NCBI GenBank assembly: GCA_009780245.1
Contig: WRAJ01000005.1
Span: 34,197 to 98,196 of the forward strand
DNA: 64,000 nucleotides
Reading direction: 5' to 3'
Origin: Turicibacter sp.
Lineage (GTDB): Bacteria; Bacillota_I; Bacilli_A; MOL361; Turicibacteraceae
Positions 50,584 to 59,638 of the stretch are shown piece after piece (position 1 is the stretch's first letter; each line of letters starts with the position of its first letter). Both the position numbers and the translations under genes were made by a program. The notes beneath the pieces are model-generated. The model searched no databases. It saw only the letters and a program-made list of their open reading frames with translations, and was not told the origin of the DNA.

Positions 50584-51333
50584 TTAGGTATGGGAATCGA
50601 TGCTTTTGGTCGCTAAGATGCGGCGGCAGATTCCGTGGACGATGTAAATGAAGATGCCGAGAATCACCTTGATTCCTAGATAGGTGGGGAGGTAGAGCTC
50701 GGATCCCATTTGCAGGTAGATCGTTTCGAGGGGAGAGTTCGGGGAATACGTGTTGAAGAAGAAGAAGTTGGTGCCGAGGGCGTTGTTGATCGGCATCAAG
50801 ACGATTAGCATAATGAAAATCGCGCTGAGTGGCATCCAGATTTTTCGGATGCTTGGTTTGATTTCGCCTGCACAGAAACGCATTAAGACGTAGTTTACGA
50901 GCAAGGCATGAAAAAGAAATTGTTGCCACGTATTAAAGTTGATGAGCGGTTGATGCGTCCAGTCAGGAAAGACATTCGCGATGGCTGCTGCTGGTAAGGT
51001 TAGGACAAATAGGACCTCTTTGGAATAGTCGCTTTCGACGTACGAATCGTATAGCTTTAAGAAAGCACCGATTGTGCATAGGTGTAGTGGTAAGCGGTGC
51101 GCGGTGTATTGTCCGGTCAAGAATTCGACAACGTGTCGTGAAAGGACAAGCAGTAGAATAAAGATAGCCAGCTTTTGCCGATATCTAGGCTTATCCGAAC
51201 TATTTAAATAGTTGTTAACCATCCAGACGGCAAAAACCACGCTTGCTAGTAAAACAAGGATGTGTTGGACTGAAAAAGTTCCCATTGGGTTTGGGAATGC
51301 TACGTTTTCTCCGAGCATAAAAAAATCGCTCAT
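50584..51333 (-). CDS. YwaF/TIGR02206-type membrane protein
   Basis: 249 residues from ATG 51333 (MSDFFMLGENVAFPNPMG), with AGAGGTGATC upstream; a GTG three codons earlier overlaps this site. Seven or so membrane segments, with LPLHLCTIGAFLK and FNTWQQFLFHALLVNYVLM typical of the YwaF family. The conserved H-L-C and W-x-x-F-x-H residues suggest a buried polar site. Function unknown for the family. Confidence 0.85.
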   Translation of the reverse strand: MSDFFMLGENVAFPNPMGTFSVQHILVLLASVVFAVWMVNNYLNSSDKPRYRQKLAIFILLLVLSRHVVEFLTGQYTAHRLPLHLCTIGAFLKLYDSYVESDYSKEVLFVLTLPAAAIANVFPDWTHQPLINFNTWQQFLFHALLVNYVLMRFCAGEIKPSIRKIWMPLSAIFIMLIVLMPINNALGTNFFFFNTYSPNSPLETIYLQMGSELYLPTYLGIKVILGIFIYIVHGICRRILATKSIDSHT

Positions 51334-51722
51334 GATGATCACCTCTAATTTACATTATACCCAAATCGCTCAGGTTTACACGTGTCGACATAGATTTTCA
51401 AATTTCTATTGTACTAGTGTACTAGAAAAAACGTCTCAGCAACTACACCCAAAAGGGTATTTTTAACGAAACACTACGATTGAGAATAAAAAACTCACAA
51501 TCTAGTGCAAGGAGTAATCAGGTTATTTTGCAAAGTTGACATTATTGAAGGGTTTTTAAGCTTACAATGTCAACTTTTTCGGTATTTTCGTCGAAAAGTT
51601 GATATTCCGTTAAGTTGTTTATGAAACGGGTATGATTAAGGTGAGCGTTCTGAGCAATAACTCGATTTTTGTGGTCGAGTGTGATAAGATGGTGGATAGA
51701 TGGAAGATGGGAGTTGATTTGA
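51334..51722. other. 389-bp intergenic region
   Basis: A long hairpin, AAAGTTGACATT/AATGTCAACTTT (51532-51577), is followed 63 bp on by AAAGTTGATATT (51595), like one and a half units of the 62-bp array type. ACTCGA/TCGAGT at 51660-51680 forms a short hairpin without a T run. No gene was recognised. Confidence 0.6.
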
Positions 51723-52133
51723 ATGGGAGTTATTGAGGAAGACTTTGATGTTGTGGACGGATTTATTAATGAGAAGCTGGATGCACATGCTAAGGAGATT
51801 TTCGGGGACGTGCCGGACCAGAAAAAATTTTCGTTGGCATTTACGGTTGATGATGAACTGGTGGGAGCAGCAAACGGCGTTTTAGCGCAGCAAAATTTTC
51901 ATCTTAAAGGATTAGCCGTGATCGCTGCGTGCCGAGGAAATGGTTATGGGTCGCAGTTGGTCGTTGAGATTGAAAAACGTGCGCTAGCAGCTGGCGCAAA
52001 AGTACTGACGGTGAGTACGCAATGCTTTCAAGCGCTCGATTTTTATCGGATGCACGGCTATGCGGTGTTTGCTGAGCTAGCTGATGTGCCGTTTGAGGGG
52101 GTAACGAAATATTATTTGGTTAAGCGGGTGTAG
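51723..52133 (+). CDS. GNAT-family N-acetyltransferase
   Basis: 136 residues, ATG 51723 after GATGGGAGTTGATTTGA. Core acetyl-CoA motif: FHLKGLAVIAACRGNGYGSQLV (R-G-x-G-Y-G), followed by FYRMHGYAVF. Short single-domain GNAT; the acceptor is unknown. The first 40 residues are less conserved than is usual. Two terminators separate it from the convergent ABC-F gene. Confidence 0.85.
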   Translation: MGVIEEDFDVVDGFINEKLDAHAKEIFGDVPDQKKFSLAFTVDDELVGAANGVLAQQNFHLKGLAVIAACRGNGYGSQLVVEIEKRALAAGAKVLTVSTQCFQALDFYRMHGYAVFAELADVPFEGVTKYYLVKRV

Positions 52134-52167
52134 GGATGCTTCGAAAAGTCCATTGACTTGGGAAGAG

Positions 52168-52208
52168 AAAAGCCAATGGCGTGACGAAATGGCCATTTCA
52201 TTGGCTCT
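52168..52208 (+). terminator. Terminator (AGCCAATGG stem)
   Basis: AAAAGCCAATGG faces CATTGGCT with an interior loop. It is the GNAT gene terminator and belongs to the CCAATG-core group. Confidence 0.75.
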
Positions 52209-52232
52209 AATGAAGCAATTTCATCATCAAAA

Positions 52233-52263
52233 AGCCACTGGAACTCGTTCCAGTGGCTCTTTT
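52233..52263. terminator. Perfect terminator for the ABC-F gene
   Basis: AGCCACTGGAAC/GTTCCAGTGGCT is a perfect 12-bp stem with a TC loop; A and T runs on either side make it bidirectional. Confidence 0.85.
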
Positions 52264-52276
52264 AAAATGATTCAAA

Positions 52277-53863
52277 TTATGCTTCCAACTCAAGGTACTC
52301 GTTATACGTCGCAAGCTTATCCACGATTGTTCCGTCGCCTTTGAAATCGATGATGCGATTGGCGATGGTTTGTAACAACTGGTGATCGTGGCTAGCAAGT
52401 AGGATGATTCCCGGAAAATCACGTAAGCCGTTGTTTAAGGCTGTGATGGCCTCCAAATCCAAGTGATTGGTCGGCTGATCGAGCATAAGCAGATTGGCAC
52501 TTGATAGCATCATACGCGATAGCATACAACGTACTTTCTCGCCCCCTGATAGTACGCGGGCTTTTTTCAACGCTTCTTCTCCTGAGAATAACATGCGTCC
52601 TAGGAAGCCACGGATAAATGATTCTGTCTGATCGGTTGAGTATTGACGAAGCCAATCCACTAGCGACAGGTTGACGCCTTCAAAGAACACGGTATTATCT
52701 TTCGGGAAATACGCGGTCGTGATGGTTACACCAAATTCAAATTCCCCAGCATCGGCCTCAACTTCCCCTTCTAAAATTTGCAACAAGGTCGTTACCGCAA
52801 TTTCATCACCGATAAACGCGACTTTCTCACCTTTATTCAACGTGAAGCTAACGTTATCTAGCACCTTCACACCATCAACCGTTTTTGTCAGCCCTTCAAC
52901 GCGCAGGATGTTATTTCCTGGCTCACGATCTGGCTTAAAGCCAACAAACGGGTAGCGACGACTTGACGGTTCCATGTCTTCAATGACGATTTTATCAAGT
53001 AACTTTTTACGCGAAGTTGCCTGCTTGGATTTCGAGGCATTCGCTGAGAAGCGTGCGATGAAGGCCTGAAGCTCTTTGACTTGCTCTTCTTTTTTCTTAT
53101 TCGAATCTTTTTGCATCCGGATTAATAGCTGACTAGACTCGTACCAGAAATCGTAGTTTCCGACAAACAGCTTGATTTTCCCGTAATCCACGTCACAAAT
53201 ATGCGTACACACATTGTTCAGGAAATGACGGTCGTGAGAAACAACGATGACCGTCCCTTCAAAATTCCCCAAGAACTCTTGCAACCATACAATCGATGGC
53301 ACATCTAAATGGTTAGTAGGCTCATCTAAAATGAGAATGTCTGGTTCGCCAAACAAAGCCTGTGCCAGCAACACTTTAATCTTTTGATCACCGGTCAATT
53401 CAGACATGTGCTTATCTTGTAGCTCATGAACAATGCCTAACCCATGCAGCAAAGTCGCAGCATCCGATTCAGCCATCCAGCCGTTAAGCTCAGCAAACTC
53501 GCTTTCAAGGTTTGCCGCTTTGATCCCGTCTTCTTCACTAAAATCAGGCTTGGCATACAGCGCATCTTTATCTTTCATAATCTTCAATAGCTTTTCGTTT
53601 CCACTAATCACGACATCTAAAACAACCATGTCATCGTACTGATAATGATCCTGCTTTAGTACTGACATGCGTAATCCCTTTGGGTAATTTACTTCGCCAG
53701 AATTCGGCTCAGTTTCTCCTGATAAAACGCGCAAAAACGTTGACTTTCCTGCTCCGTTAGCCCCGATCACGCCGTAGCAATGACCTGGATTAAACTTGAT
53801 ACTGACATCTTCAAATAATTTTTTGTCTGCAAAACGCAAACTTACGTTAGATACATTCAACAT
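52277..53863 (-). CDS. ABC-F family ATPase (YkpA/YbiT-like)
   Basis: 528 residues from ATG 53863 (MLNVSNVSLRFADKK). Two soluble ABC domains and no membrane domain, so a ribosome-associated ABC-F factor. First domain: Walker A GANGAGKST, signature variant LTGDQK, Walker B LILDEPTNHLD. The ~80-residue interdomain linker (KKEEQVKELQAFIARFSANASK) is the tRNA-contacting P-site linker. Second domain has GDEIAVTT in place of the GxxGxGK-S/T Walker A and DQPTNHLD at Walker B. Degeneration of the second P-loop may be a subfamily feature. Could relieve ribosome stalls or protect from antibiotics. Confidence 0.88.
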   Translation of the reverse strand: MLNVSNVSLRFADKKLFEDVSIKFNPGHCYGVIGANGAGKSTFLRVLSGETEPNSGEVNYPKGLRMSVLKQDHYQYDDMVVLDVVISGNEKLLKIMKDKDALYAKPDFSEEDGIKAANLESEFAELNGWMAESDAATLLHGLGIVHELQDKHMSELTGDQKIKVLLAQALFGEPDILILDEPTNHLDVPSIVWLQEFLGNFEGTVIVVSHDRHFLNNVCTHICDVDYGKIKLFVGNYDFWYESSQLLIRMQKDSNKKKEEQVKELQAFIARFSANASKSKQATSRKKLLDKIVIEDMEPSSRRYPFVGFKPDREPGNNILRVEGLTKTVDGVKVLDNVSFTLNKGEKVAFIGDEIAVTTLLQILEGEVEADAGEFEFGVTITTAYFPKDNTVFFEGVNLSLVDWLRQYSTDQTESFIRGFLGRMLFSGEEALKKARVLSGGEKVRCMLSRMMLSSANLLMLDQPTNHLDLEAITALNNGLRDFPGIILLASHDHQLLQTIANRIIDFKGDGTIVDKLATYNEYLELEA

Positions 53864-54219
53864 CTCTCTTTTTACCACCTTAATATTAAATTCCGCTTTT
53901 AAAGCACGCTTTTTCTATTCTATCACATTCCAGCAATGTACGCTAGGTGGTGGCAACGCTTTTACTCGCACTATTTTGCGGTGAACGTGTGCTTTCATTC
54001 GAATTTGCCTTCAAACTAATGAAGCGATCTGACTAGCTGAAGAGGTTAAAATTCAAAAGCTTAGCAGATATTTGGCTTTTTTGAGAGGAATCATTCGACT
54101 TGAGTAGAAAAAAGATATTTTATCGCGATCAAACCTTGAAATAAACAACCTTTTCATCTAAAATGATGATGATTGCAACCTAGCAATAGAGAGGTAAGTT
54201 TATTTGGAGGTAGTAGCGT
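53864..54219. other. 356-bp intergenic region
   Basis: Divergent gap between the ABC-F gene and the 54220 membrane gene. AT-rich; no convincing repeat, structured RNA or gene was seen beyond ribosome-site GGAGGTAG at 54206. Confidence 0.5.
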
Positions 54220-54753
54220 ATGAAGGGTTATGAACAAGAAAAAATGCAAAGAAGTAGTCTTCTATTGGGGATCATTGGTGCCTTAATTGGTGCTATCATT
54301 GGTAGCATTCCATGGATCATTGCCTTTAACCTTAATTGGATCATTGGTTTTCTCGGTGCGGTGATTGGTTATTGTGCGATGAAAGGGTACGAGCTGTTGA
54401 AAGGGCCAGATGGGCTTATCAAAATGGTGGTGGTGATTACGAGTTCACTCCTCGTGGTTTTATTAGTGCAGTATTTTTCTACTGTTTTTTGGCATTATCG
54501 CGATTGGCAAGGTGGGCGATTTTCACCGACATTCTTAGATGTGATGGACGCTATTAACGACGCGTTATTCACAGATGCTGTGTTCACAAGATACTTTTTG
54601 ATTGATTCAGGAATGGGAATGCTCTTTGCAATATTCGGAATATCGGGCTTATTTAAGCAACGTAACGGTGAAGTTGACTTATTAGCAAATGAAAACGACC
54701 CAACAAATGATCTCGAAAAAGATACAAATGATCTGAATGATTTTGATTTTTAA
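54220..54753 (+). CDS. Membrane protein with three to four helices, unknown
   Basis: 177 residues; ATG 54220 after GGAGGTAGTAGCGT. Helices: LLLGIIGALIGAIIGSIPW, NWIIGFLGAVIGYCAMKGY, MVVVITSSLLVVLLVQYF and a C-terminal YFLIDSGMGMLFAIFGISGLF. Gly-rich helix packing motifs are plain. The acidic C-terminus (ENDPTNDLEKDTNDLNDFDF) is cytoplasmic. No family recognised. It precedes the LytTR regulator by 128 bp on the same strand. Confidence 0.75.
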   Translation: MKGYEQEKMQRSSLLLGIIGALIGAIIGSIPWIIAFNLNWIIGFLGAVIGYCAMKGYELLKGPDGLIKMVVVITSSLLVVLLVQYFSTVFWHYRDWQGGRFSPTFLDVMDAINDALFTDAVFTRYFLIDSGMGMLFAIFGISGLFKQRNGEVDLLANENDPTNDLEKDTNDLNDFDF

Positions 54754-54881
54754 GAGAAAAACGCTTCCCAAGAAAAAAAAATTTCAATAATGACCTTTTT
54801 CTCGTGCTTATTGCTTGCATATTTTGTCGATATTGTTTATAATTTAAGAAAAATTAACTATCTATTAGAGGTGGGATACGA

Positions 54882-55625
54882 GTGAAAACTATTCTATTTG
54901 TTGAAGATGATAAATTGATTCATCAAAAAGTAAAATTAGCAATTGAGTTGGAATTAATGGGAGAGGTAAGAGTTTTATCTGCTTACTCTGCAAAAGAAGC
55001 TAGAGGTTTCGTAAGTCTTATGCACATTGATATTTTTATCTTTGATATTAAATTGCCTGACGGTGATGGTGTTGAGCTTGCAAGAGAAATTCGCAGAATG
55101 AATGAAACGGCTCCGATGATATTCACTTCATCTGTTAATGATTTAAGAACACAGGTTGAGATTAACAATAGTATAAATATTCTATTGTACTTACAGAAGC
55201 CTTACGAGGCGAATGAGCTTGTCTTAAACCTTAAAAGCATCATCAGGCGATTAGGTAAGCCTGTTAAGCATTACATTAACCTAAGAATTGGGGCGAAGAC
55301 GTTTAAGATTAATCTCAACAACGTGGTCCTAGTTGAAAAGGTAAAGAGCGATAAGAAGATCGATGTTTACATTCTAGATCCGTTAACGCAAGACGTTGAG
55401 ATTAAAACTTTTCCGATGCAATCATTGGAAAAATTCCAAGAGCGCCTTAACGATAGCCGCGATTTGCTAAGAGTGAATCAAAGTGCTTTTGTTAATCCAA
55501 AATACGTGGATTATTACGACGGTTCTGAAAACGAAATTCATTTGAATCACGTTAAACGTGTCGTCACCATTGGTAGAACGTTCAAAGGTAATTTGAAAAT
55601 TTTACTAAAATCAGGTGCTTCTTAA
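54882..55625 (+). CDS. LytTR-family response regulator (orphan)
   Basis: 247 residues from GTG 54882 with AGAGGTGGG upstream. Receiver: EDDKLIHQKV, phosphoacceptor in FIFDIKLPDGDGVEL (Asp56), Lys in LQKPYEANE. Residues ~135-245 are a LytTR DNA-binding domain (NNVVLVEKVKSDKKIDVYI, LLRVNQSAFVNPKYVDYY, ITIGRTFKGNLK). LytTR regulators bind direct repeats about 21 bp apart and often control surface or competence traits. No histidine kinase is adjacent. Confidence 0.9.
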   Translation: MKTILFVEDDKLIHQKVKLAIELELMGEVRVLSAYSAKEARGFVSLMHIDIFIFDIKLPDGDGVELAREIRRMNETAPMIFTSSVNDLRTQVEINNSINILLYLQKPYEANELVLNLKSIIRRLGKPVKHYINLRIGAKTFKINLNNVVLVEKVKSDKKIDVYILDPLTQDVEIKTFPMQSLEKFQERLNDSRDLLRVNQSAFVNPKYVDYYDGSENEIHLNHVKRVVTIGRTFKGNLKILLKSGAS

Positions 55626-55736
55626 TTAATGATGCCCTACCCATATAAAGAAGTCAAAAATGCTTTGGCTTCTTTTTTCATGCGAAAAATATTTGGCTTT
55701 TTCTGTGTAGAAATCTAAAGATTTTTCTATTACCCC

Positions 55737-55765
55737 TTTTCAAATTCTTTCATGTATAGTATAAT
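55737..55765 (+). promoter_or_regulatory. nifJ promoter
   Basis: TTTTCA (55737-55742), 17-bp spacer and TATAAT (55760-55765). Transcription would start near 55772, giving a leader of about 150 nt. Confidence 0.65.
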
Positions 55766-55808
55766 ATTGGCAGAAGACAAAAGCATTTGTTCACTAAATA
55801 TGAACCCG

Positions 55809-55889
55809 CTGTTCTTAAAAATAGGTAAGCAATCGCATGAGTGTGCCGTTTTAAGGGTATCCTTAAAATGAGTAGGCGCTCATGAACAG
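55809..55889 (+). ncRNA. Nested structured leader upstream of nifJ
   Basis: Three nested helices can form: P1 CTGTTC/GAACAG (55809-55814 with 55884-55889), P2 CATGAG+GCC/GGC+CTCATG (55836-55847 with 55875-55884), P3 TTTTAAGG/CCTTAAAA around GTAT (55849-55868). Only one base is shared between P1 and P2. There is no T run, so it is not a simple terminator. It fits no riboswitch class that I recognise. Its role as cis-regulator of nifJ is inferred. Confidence 0.5.
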
Positions 55890-55924
55890 AGAAAGCGAAC
55901 CTAGAAAAGAGAGGCGATTTTTTT

Positions 55925-58900
55925 ATGGAAAAAAAGATTTTCAAATCAATGGACGGGACTGAAGCGGCGGCGTATGCATCGTATGCCTTTACCGAAGTAG
56001 CAGGGATTTATCCGATCACACCTTCTACCCCAATGGCTGAATTCACAGACCTATGGGCGTCGCAAGGTAAGAAGAATTTATTTGGGGCACCGGTTAAAGT
56101 CGTAGAGATGCAGTCGGAAGCTGGTGCAGCTGGGGTTGTTCACGGGTCACTTCAAACCGGAGCGCTCACGACAACGTACACGGCATCGCAAGGTTTGTTA
56201 TTGAAGATCCCAAATATGTACAAAATTGCGGGTCAGCTTTTACCAGGCGTGATCCACGTGTCAGCACGCGCGTTAGCGACGCATGCGTTATCGATTTTTG
56301 GCGATCACCAAGACATCTATGCGACGCGCCAAACCGGGTGGGCGATGTTGGCCACTAGCTCGGTGCAAGAAGTCATGGATTTGGGCGGTCTTGCGCATTT
56401 AGCGGCGATTAGATCTAGCGTTCCATTCTTACATTTTTACGACGGCTTTAGAACGTCGCACGAAATCCAAAAAGTGGAAGTCATGGATTACAAGCATTTC
56501 GACCGCTTGCTTGATAAAGAGGCTGTGGAAACATTCAGAGCACGTTCGCTTTCGCCGAACAACCCTGTGACCAAAGGGTCGGCGCAAAACGATGACGTTT
56601 ATTTCCAAGGCCGTGAAGCGCAGAACAAGTATTACGACGCCATTCCAGATATCGTGGCTGATTACATGAAAGAAATCTCAGATGTGACCGGCCGTGAGTA
56701 CAAACCATTCGTCTATTACGGGCATCCAGAAGCAACCGAGATCATTATTGCCATGGGATCGGCGTGCGAAACGATCAAAGGCACGGTCGATTATCTCAAT
56801 ACACAGGGTCGCAAAGTCGGTTTTATCAATGTGCATTTGTATCGCCCCTTTAGTAGCGAATACTTCTTTCACGTGTTCCCGGAATCGGTGCGCAAAATCG
56901 CCGTCCTAGACCGTACAAAAGAATCCGGCGCGCTCTGTGAGCCGTTATGCTTAGACATTCGCGGGCTCTTCCAAGGTCGTGAGGACGCACCAGTTATCAT
57001 CGGCGGGCGTTACGGACTCTCATCAAAAGACACCACGCCTGGTCAAATTGTGGCGGTCTTCGATAACTTAGCCGGCGACATGAAAGACGATTTTACCATC
57101 GGAATTACGGATGATGTAACCTTTAAATCATTGCCAACGGTTGCTGGTGTCCACACGTTAGGTAGCGACGTCACAGAGGCGCTCTTCTTTGGTCTAGGTA
57201 GTGATGGAACGATCGGGGCGAATAAAAACACGATTAAAATTATGGGCGAGAACACGGACGGTTATGGCCAAGCTTATTTCGCTTACGATTCAAAGAAGTC
57301 CGGTGGGTTAACAAAATCGCATCTCCGCTTTTCTGCTAATCCGATTCAGGCGCCGTACTTAGTATCAACGCCAAGCTTTGTTTCGTGTTCATTGGACACT
57401 TATATCGGGAAATACGATTTGATTTCCGGGTTGCGTGAAGGCGGCACGTTCTTGCTTAATACGGTGTCTTCAGCAGAGGAGATTATCCAGAAATTACCAA
57501 ACGAATTTAAAAAGATGCTTGCAGATAAAAAGGCGAAGTTTTATATTTTAGATGCGGTGTCATTGGCACGCGAGATTGGTTTAGGCCGTCGTACCAATAC
57601 GATTATGCAATCGGCGTTTTTCAAATTGAATCCGCAGATGATGCCTTACGAGCAATCGATGAAGTTGATGAAAGATTATGTGGTAAAGCTTTATTCGCGT
57701 AAAGGTGAGAAAGTGGTGGCATTAAATCACGAGGCGATTGACAAAGGGGCTGAGGGGTTGACGGAAGTTGCTGTTGATCCTGCCTGGTCAGATTTGCCGA
57801 TTGAGGCGCCTGTGGTGGACGGGTCACGTCCTGATTTTGTGCGTAACATTGTGGATAGTATTGTGCGTGCAGAGGGGAATGAGTTGCCAGTATCGGCCTT
57901 TTCGGAGTATGTGGATGGGACGATGCCACAAGGGACAACAGCGTATGAGAAGCGCGGGATTGCTTCGTTTATACCGAGATGGAACGAAGAGAATTGTATT
58001 CAGTGTAACCAATGTGCGTTTGTGTGTCCACACGCTGTGATTCGTCCGTTCTTGTTAACCGAAGAAGAAAAAGCAAACATGCCTGATGGTACAAAAACAT
58101 TGAAGGCAATGGGACGTGGCTTAGATGGCTTAGATTATCGCATCCAAATTTCAACGCTTGATTGTACAGGTTGTGAGCTTTGCGTGAGCATATGTCCAGG
58201 AAAACGAGGCGCAAAGGCGCTTGAAATGGTCCCGATTGGTGAAGAAATCGCAGCAGGTGAAGTGCAGGCGAGCGAGTATTTCTTTAATAACGTGACTTAC
58301 AAAGACACGCTTTTACCCAAAACAACGGTAAAAGGATCGCAATTTGCACAGCCGTTATTTGAATTTTCAGGTGCGTGTGCCGGCTGTGGGGAAACGCCAT
58401 ATTTAGGCTTATTAACACGTTTATTCGGTGCGAACATGACCATTGCTAACGCGACCGGCTGCTCGTCTATTTACGGTGCTTCTTACCCTGCAACCCCGTA
58501 TACAACGAATGCCGATGGCCAGGGGCCGGCATGGGCGAACTCATTATTCGAAGACAACGCTGAATTTGGGTTTGGAATGAACATCGCGGGTGAAACGTTG
58601 CGCGATCGCATTCAGATGAGCTTAGAGGAGATCCTACCAACGCTAACTGATGGCGATGCCGAAGTCGTTAATCATTGGATCACGCATCGTTTTAGCATTG
58701 CCGAGACGACGAGTATCCGCTCTGACTTGGAGCGTGTGTTAGCTGCGCACGATTCGGATGCCGCTCGTGACGCATTGGGTCTAGCTGATTATATCGTCAA
58801 ACGATCTAACTGGATGGTCGGTGGAGACGGTTGGGCATATGACATTGGTTTTGGCGGTCTTGATCATGTGATTGCGAATAACGAAGATGTGAATATTTTA

Positions 58901-59491
58901 GTGATGGACACGGAGGTTTATTCAAATACAGGTGGTCAATCGTCGAAATCATCTGCGAAAGGTTCTTTAGCGAAGTTTACAGCTGCTGGGAAGCCGAGTA
59001 CAAAGAAAAAGCTGGCTGAGCTTGCGATGTCGTACGGTCACGTGTATGTGGCGCAAGTGTCACACGGTGCGAATCAAGCACAGGTCATCAAAGCGATGAT
59101 GGAGGCTGAGGCGCACCCTGGTCCGTCGCTGATCATTGCTTACTCGCCGTGTATTGCGCACGGGATTAAAGGTGGCTTAGCGAATACGATGAATCAGGCC
59201 GCTTTGGCAACGGCATCCGGTTATTGGCCGACGTTTAGGTTTTTACCGTCTGAGCTAGCAGCGGGAGCGAATCCGCTTAAAATTGATTGCAAAGAACCAG
59301 ACTGGGATCGCTATCACGATTTCTTAATGAGCGAAGACCGTTATGCGCAATTATATAAAATCAACCCTGAGCAAGCGGAATCGTTGCTTGCGGCTAATAA
59401 GAGCGAAGCGATGCGCAGGTATCGCCAACTTGTGCGTTTAGCAGCACTGGATTATAGTGATGAAGCGTCAGTGGTGGAAGTTGTTGAATAG
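55925..59491 (+). CDS. nifJ: Pyruvate:ferredoxin (flavodoxin) oxidoreductase
   Basis: 1188 residues, single-chain form. Decarboxylates pyruvate to acetyl-CoA with electrons to ferredoxin/flavodoxin; oxygen-sensitive, anaerobic metabolism. N-terminal AYASYAFTEVAGIYPITPSTPMAE; ferredoxin domain with CIQCNQCAFVCP and CTGCELCVSICPGKRG for two 4Fe-4S clusters; CAGCGE and GCSS ligands of the proximal cluster; thiamine-PP site GDGWAYDIGFGGLDHV and NTGGQSSKSS. ATG 55925 follows GAGAGGCGATTTTTTT. Single gene with structured leader and terminator. Confidence 0.97.
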   Translation: MEKKIFKSMDGTEAAAYASYAFTEVAGIYPITPSTPMAEFTDLWASQGKKNLFGAPVKVVEMQSEAGAAGVVHGSLQTGALTTTYTASQGLLLKIPNMYKIAGQLLPGVIHVSARALATHALSIFGDHQDIYATRQTGWAMLATSSVQEVMDLGGLAHLAAIRSSVPFLHFYDGFRTSHEIQKVEVMDYKHFDRLLDKEAVETFRARSLSPNNPVTKGSAQNDDVYFQGREAQNKYYDAIPDIVADYMKEISDVTGREYKPFVYYGHPEATEIIIAMGSACETIKGTVDYLNTQGRKVGFINVHLYRPFSSEYFFHVFPESVRKIAVLDRTKESGALCEPLCLDIRGLFQGREDAPVIIGGRYGLSSKDTTPGQIVAVFDNLAGDMKDDFTIGITDDVTFKSLPTVAGVHTLGSDVTEALFFGLGSDGTIGANKNTIKIMGENTDGYGQAYFAYDSKKSGGLTKSHLRFSANPIQAPYLVSTPSFVSCSLDTYIGKYDLISGLREGGTFLLNTVSSAEEIIQKLPNEFKKMLADKKAKFYILDAVSLAREIGLGRRTNTIMQSAFFKLNPQMMPYEQSMKLMKDYVVKLYSRKGEKVVALNHEAIDKGAEGLTEVAVDPAWSDLPIEAPVVDGSRPDFVRNIVDSIVRAEGNELPVSAFSEYVDGTMPQGTTAYEKRGIASFIPRWNEENCIQCNQCAFVCPHAVIRPFLLTEEEKANMPDGTKTLKAMGRGLDGLDYRIQISTLDCTGCELCVSICPGKRGAKALEMVPIGEEIAAGEVQASEYFFNNVTYKDTLLPKTTVKGSQFAQPLFEFSGACAGCGETPYLGLLTRLFGANMTIANATGCSSIYGASYPATPYTTNADGQGPAWANSLFEDNAEFGFGMNIAGETLRDRIQMSLEEILPTLTDGDAEVVNHWITHRFSIAETTSIRSDLERVLAAHDSDAARDALGLADYIVKRSNWMVGGDGWAYDIGFGGLDHVIANNEDVNILVMDTEVYSNTGGQSSKSSAKGSLAKFTAAGKPSTKKKLAELAMSYGHVYVAQVSHGANQAQVIKAMMEAEAHPGPSLIIAYSPCIAHGIKGGLANTMNQAALATASGYWPTFRFLPSELAAGANPLKIDCKEPDWDRYHDFLMSEDRYAQLYKINPEQAESLLAANKSEAMRRYRQLVRLAALDYSDEASVVEVVE

Positions 59492-59499
59492 AAAGATTG

Positions 59500-59536
59500 A
59501 AAGCAATTCGAGCTTTAATTCGGATTGCTTTTTTTT
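59500..59536 (+). terminator. nifJ terminator
   Basis: AAAGCAATTCG pairs with CGGATTGCTTT and is followed by T8. Confidence 0.85.
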
Positions 59537-59638
59537 CGTTAAATTCAAGCTAAAAACTGGTTGATTTTTGTCGGAAAATATGATATTGTACCTGGATGGG
59601 TGTTTTCATAATATAATTATAAAGTAGGTAAACGAAAT

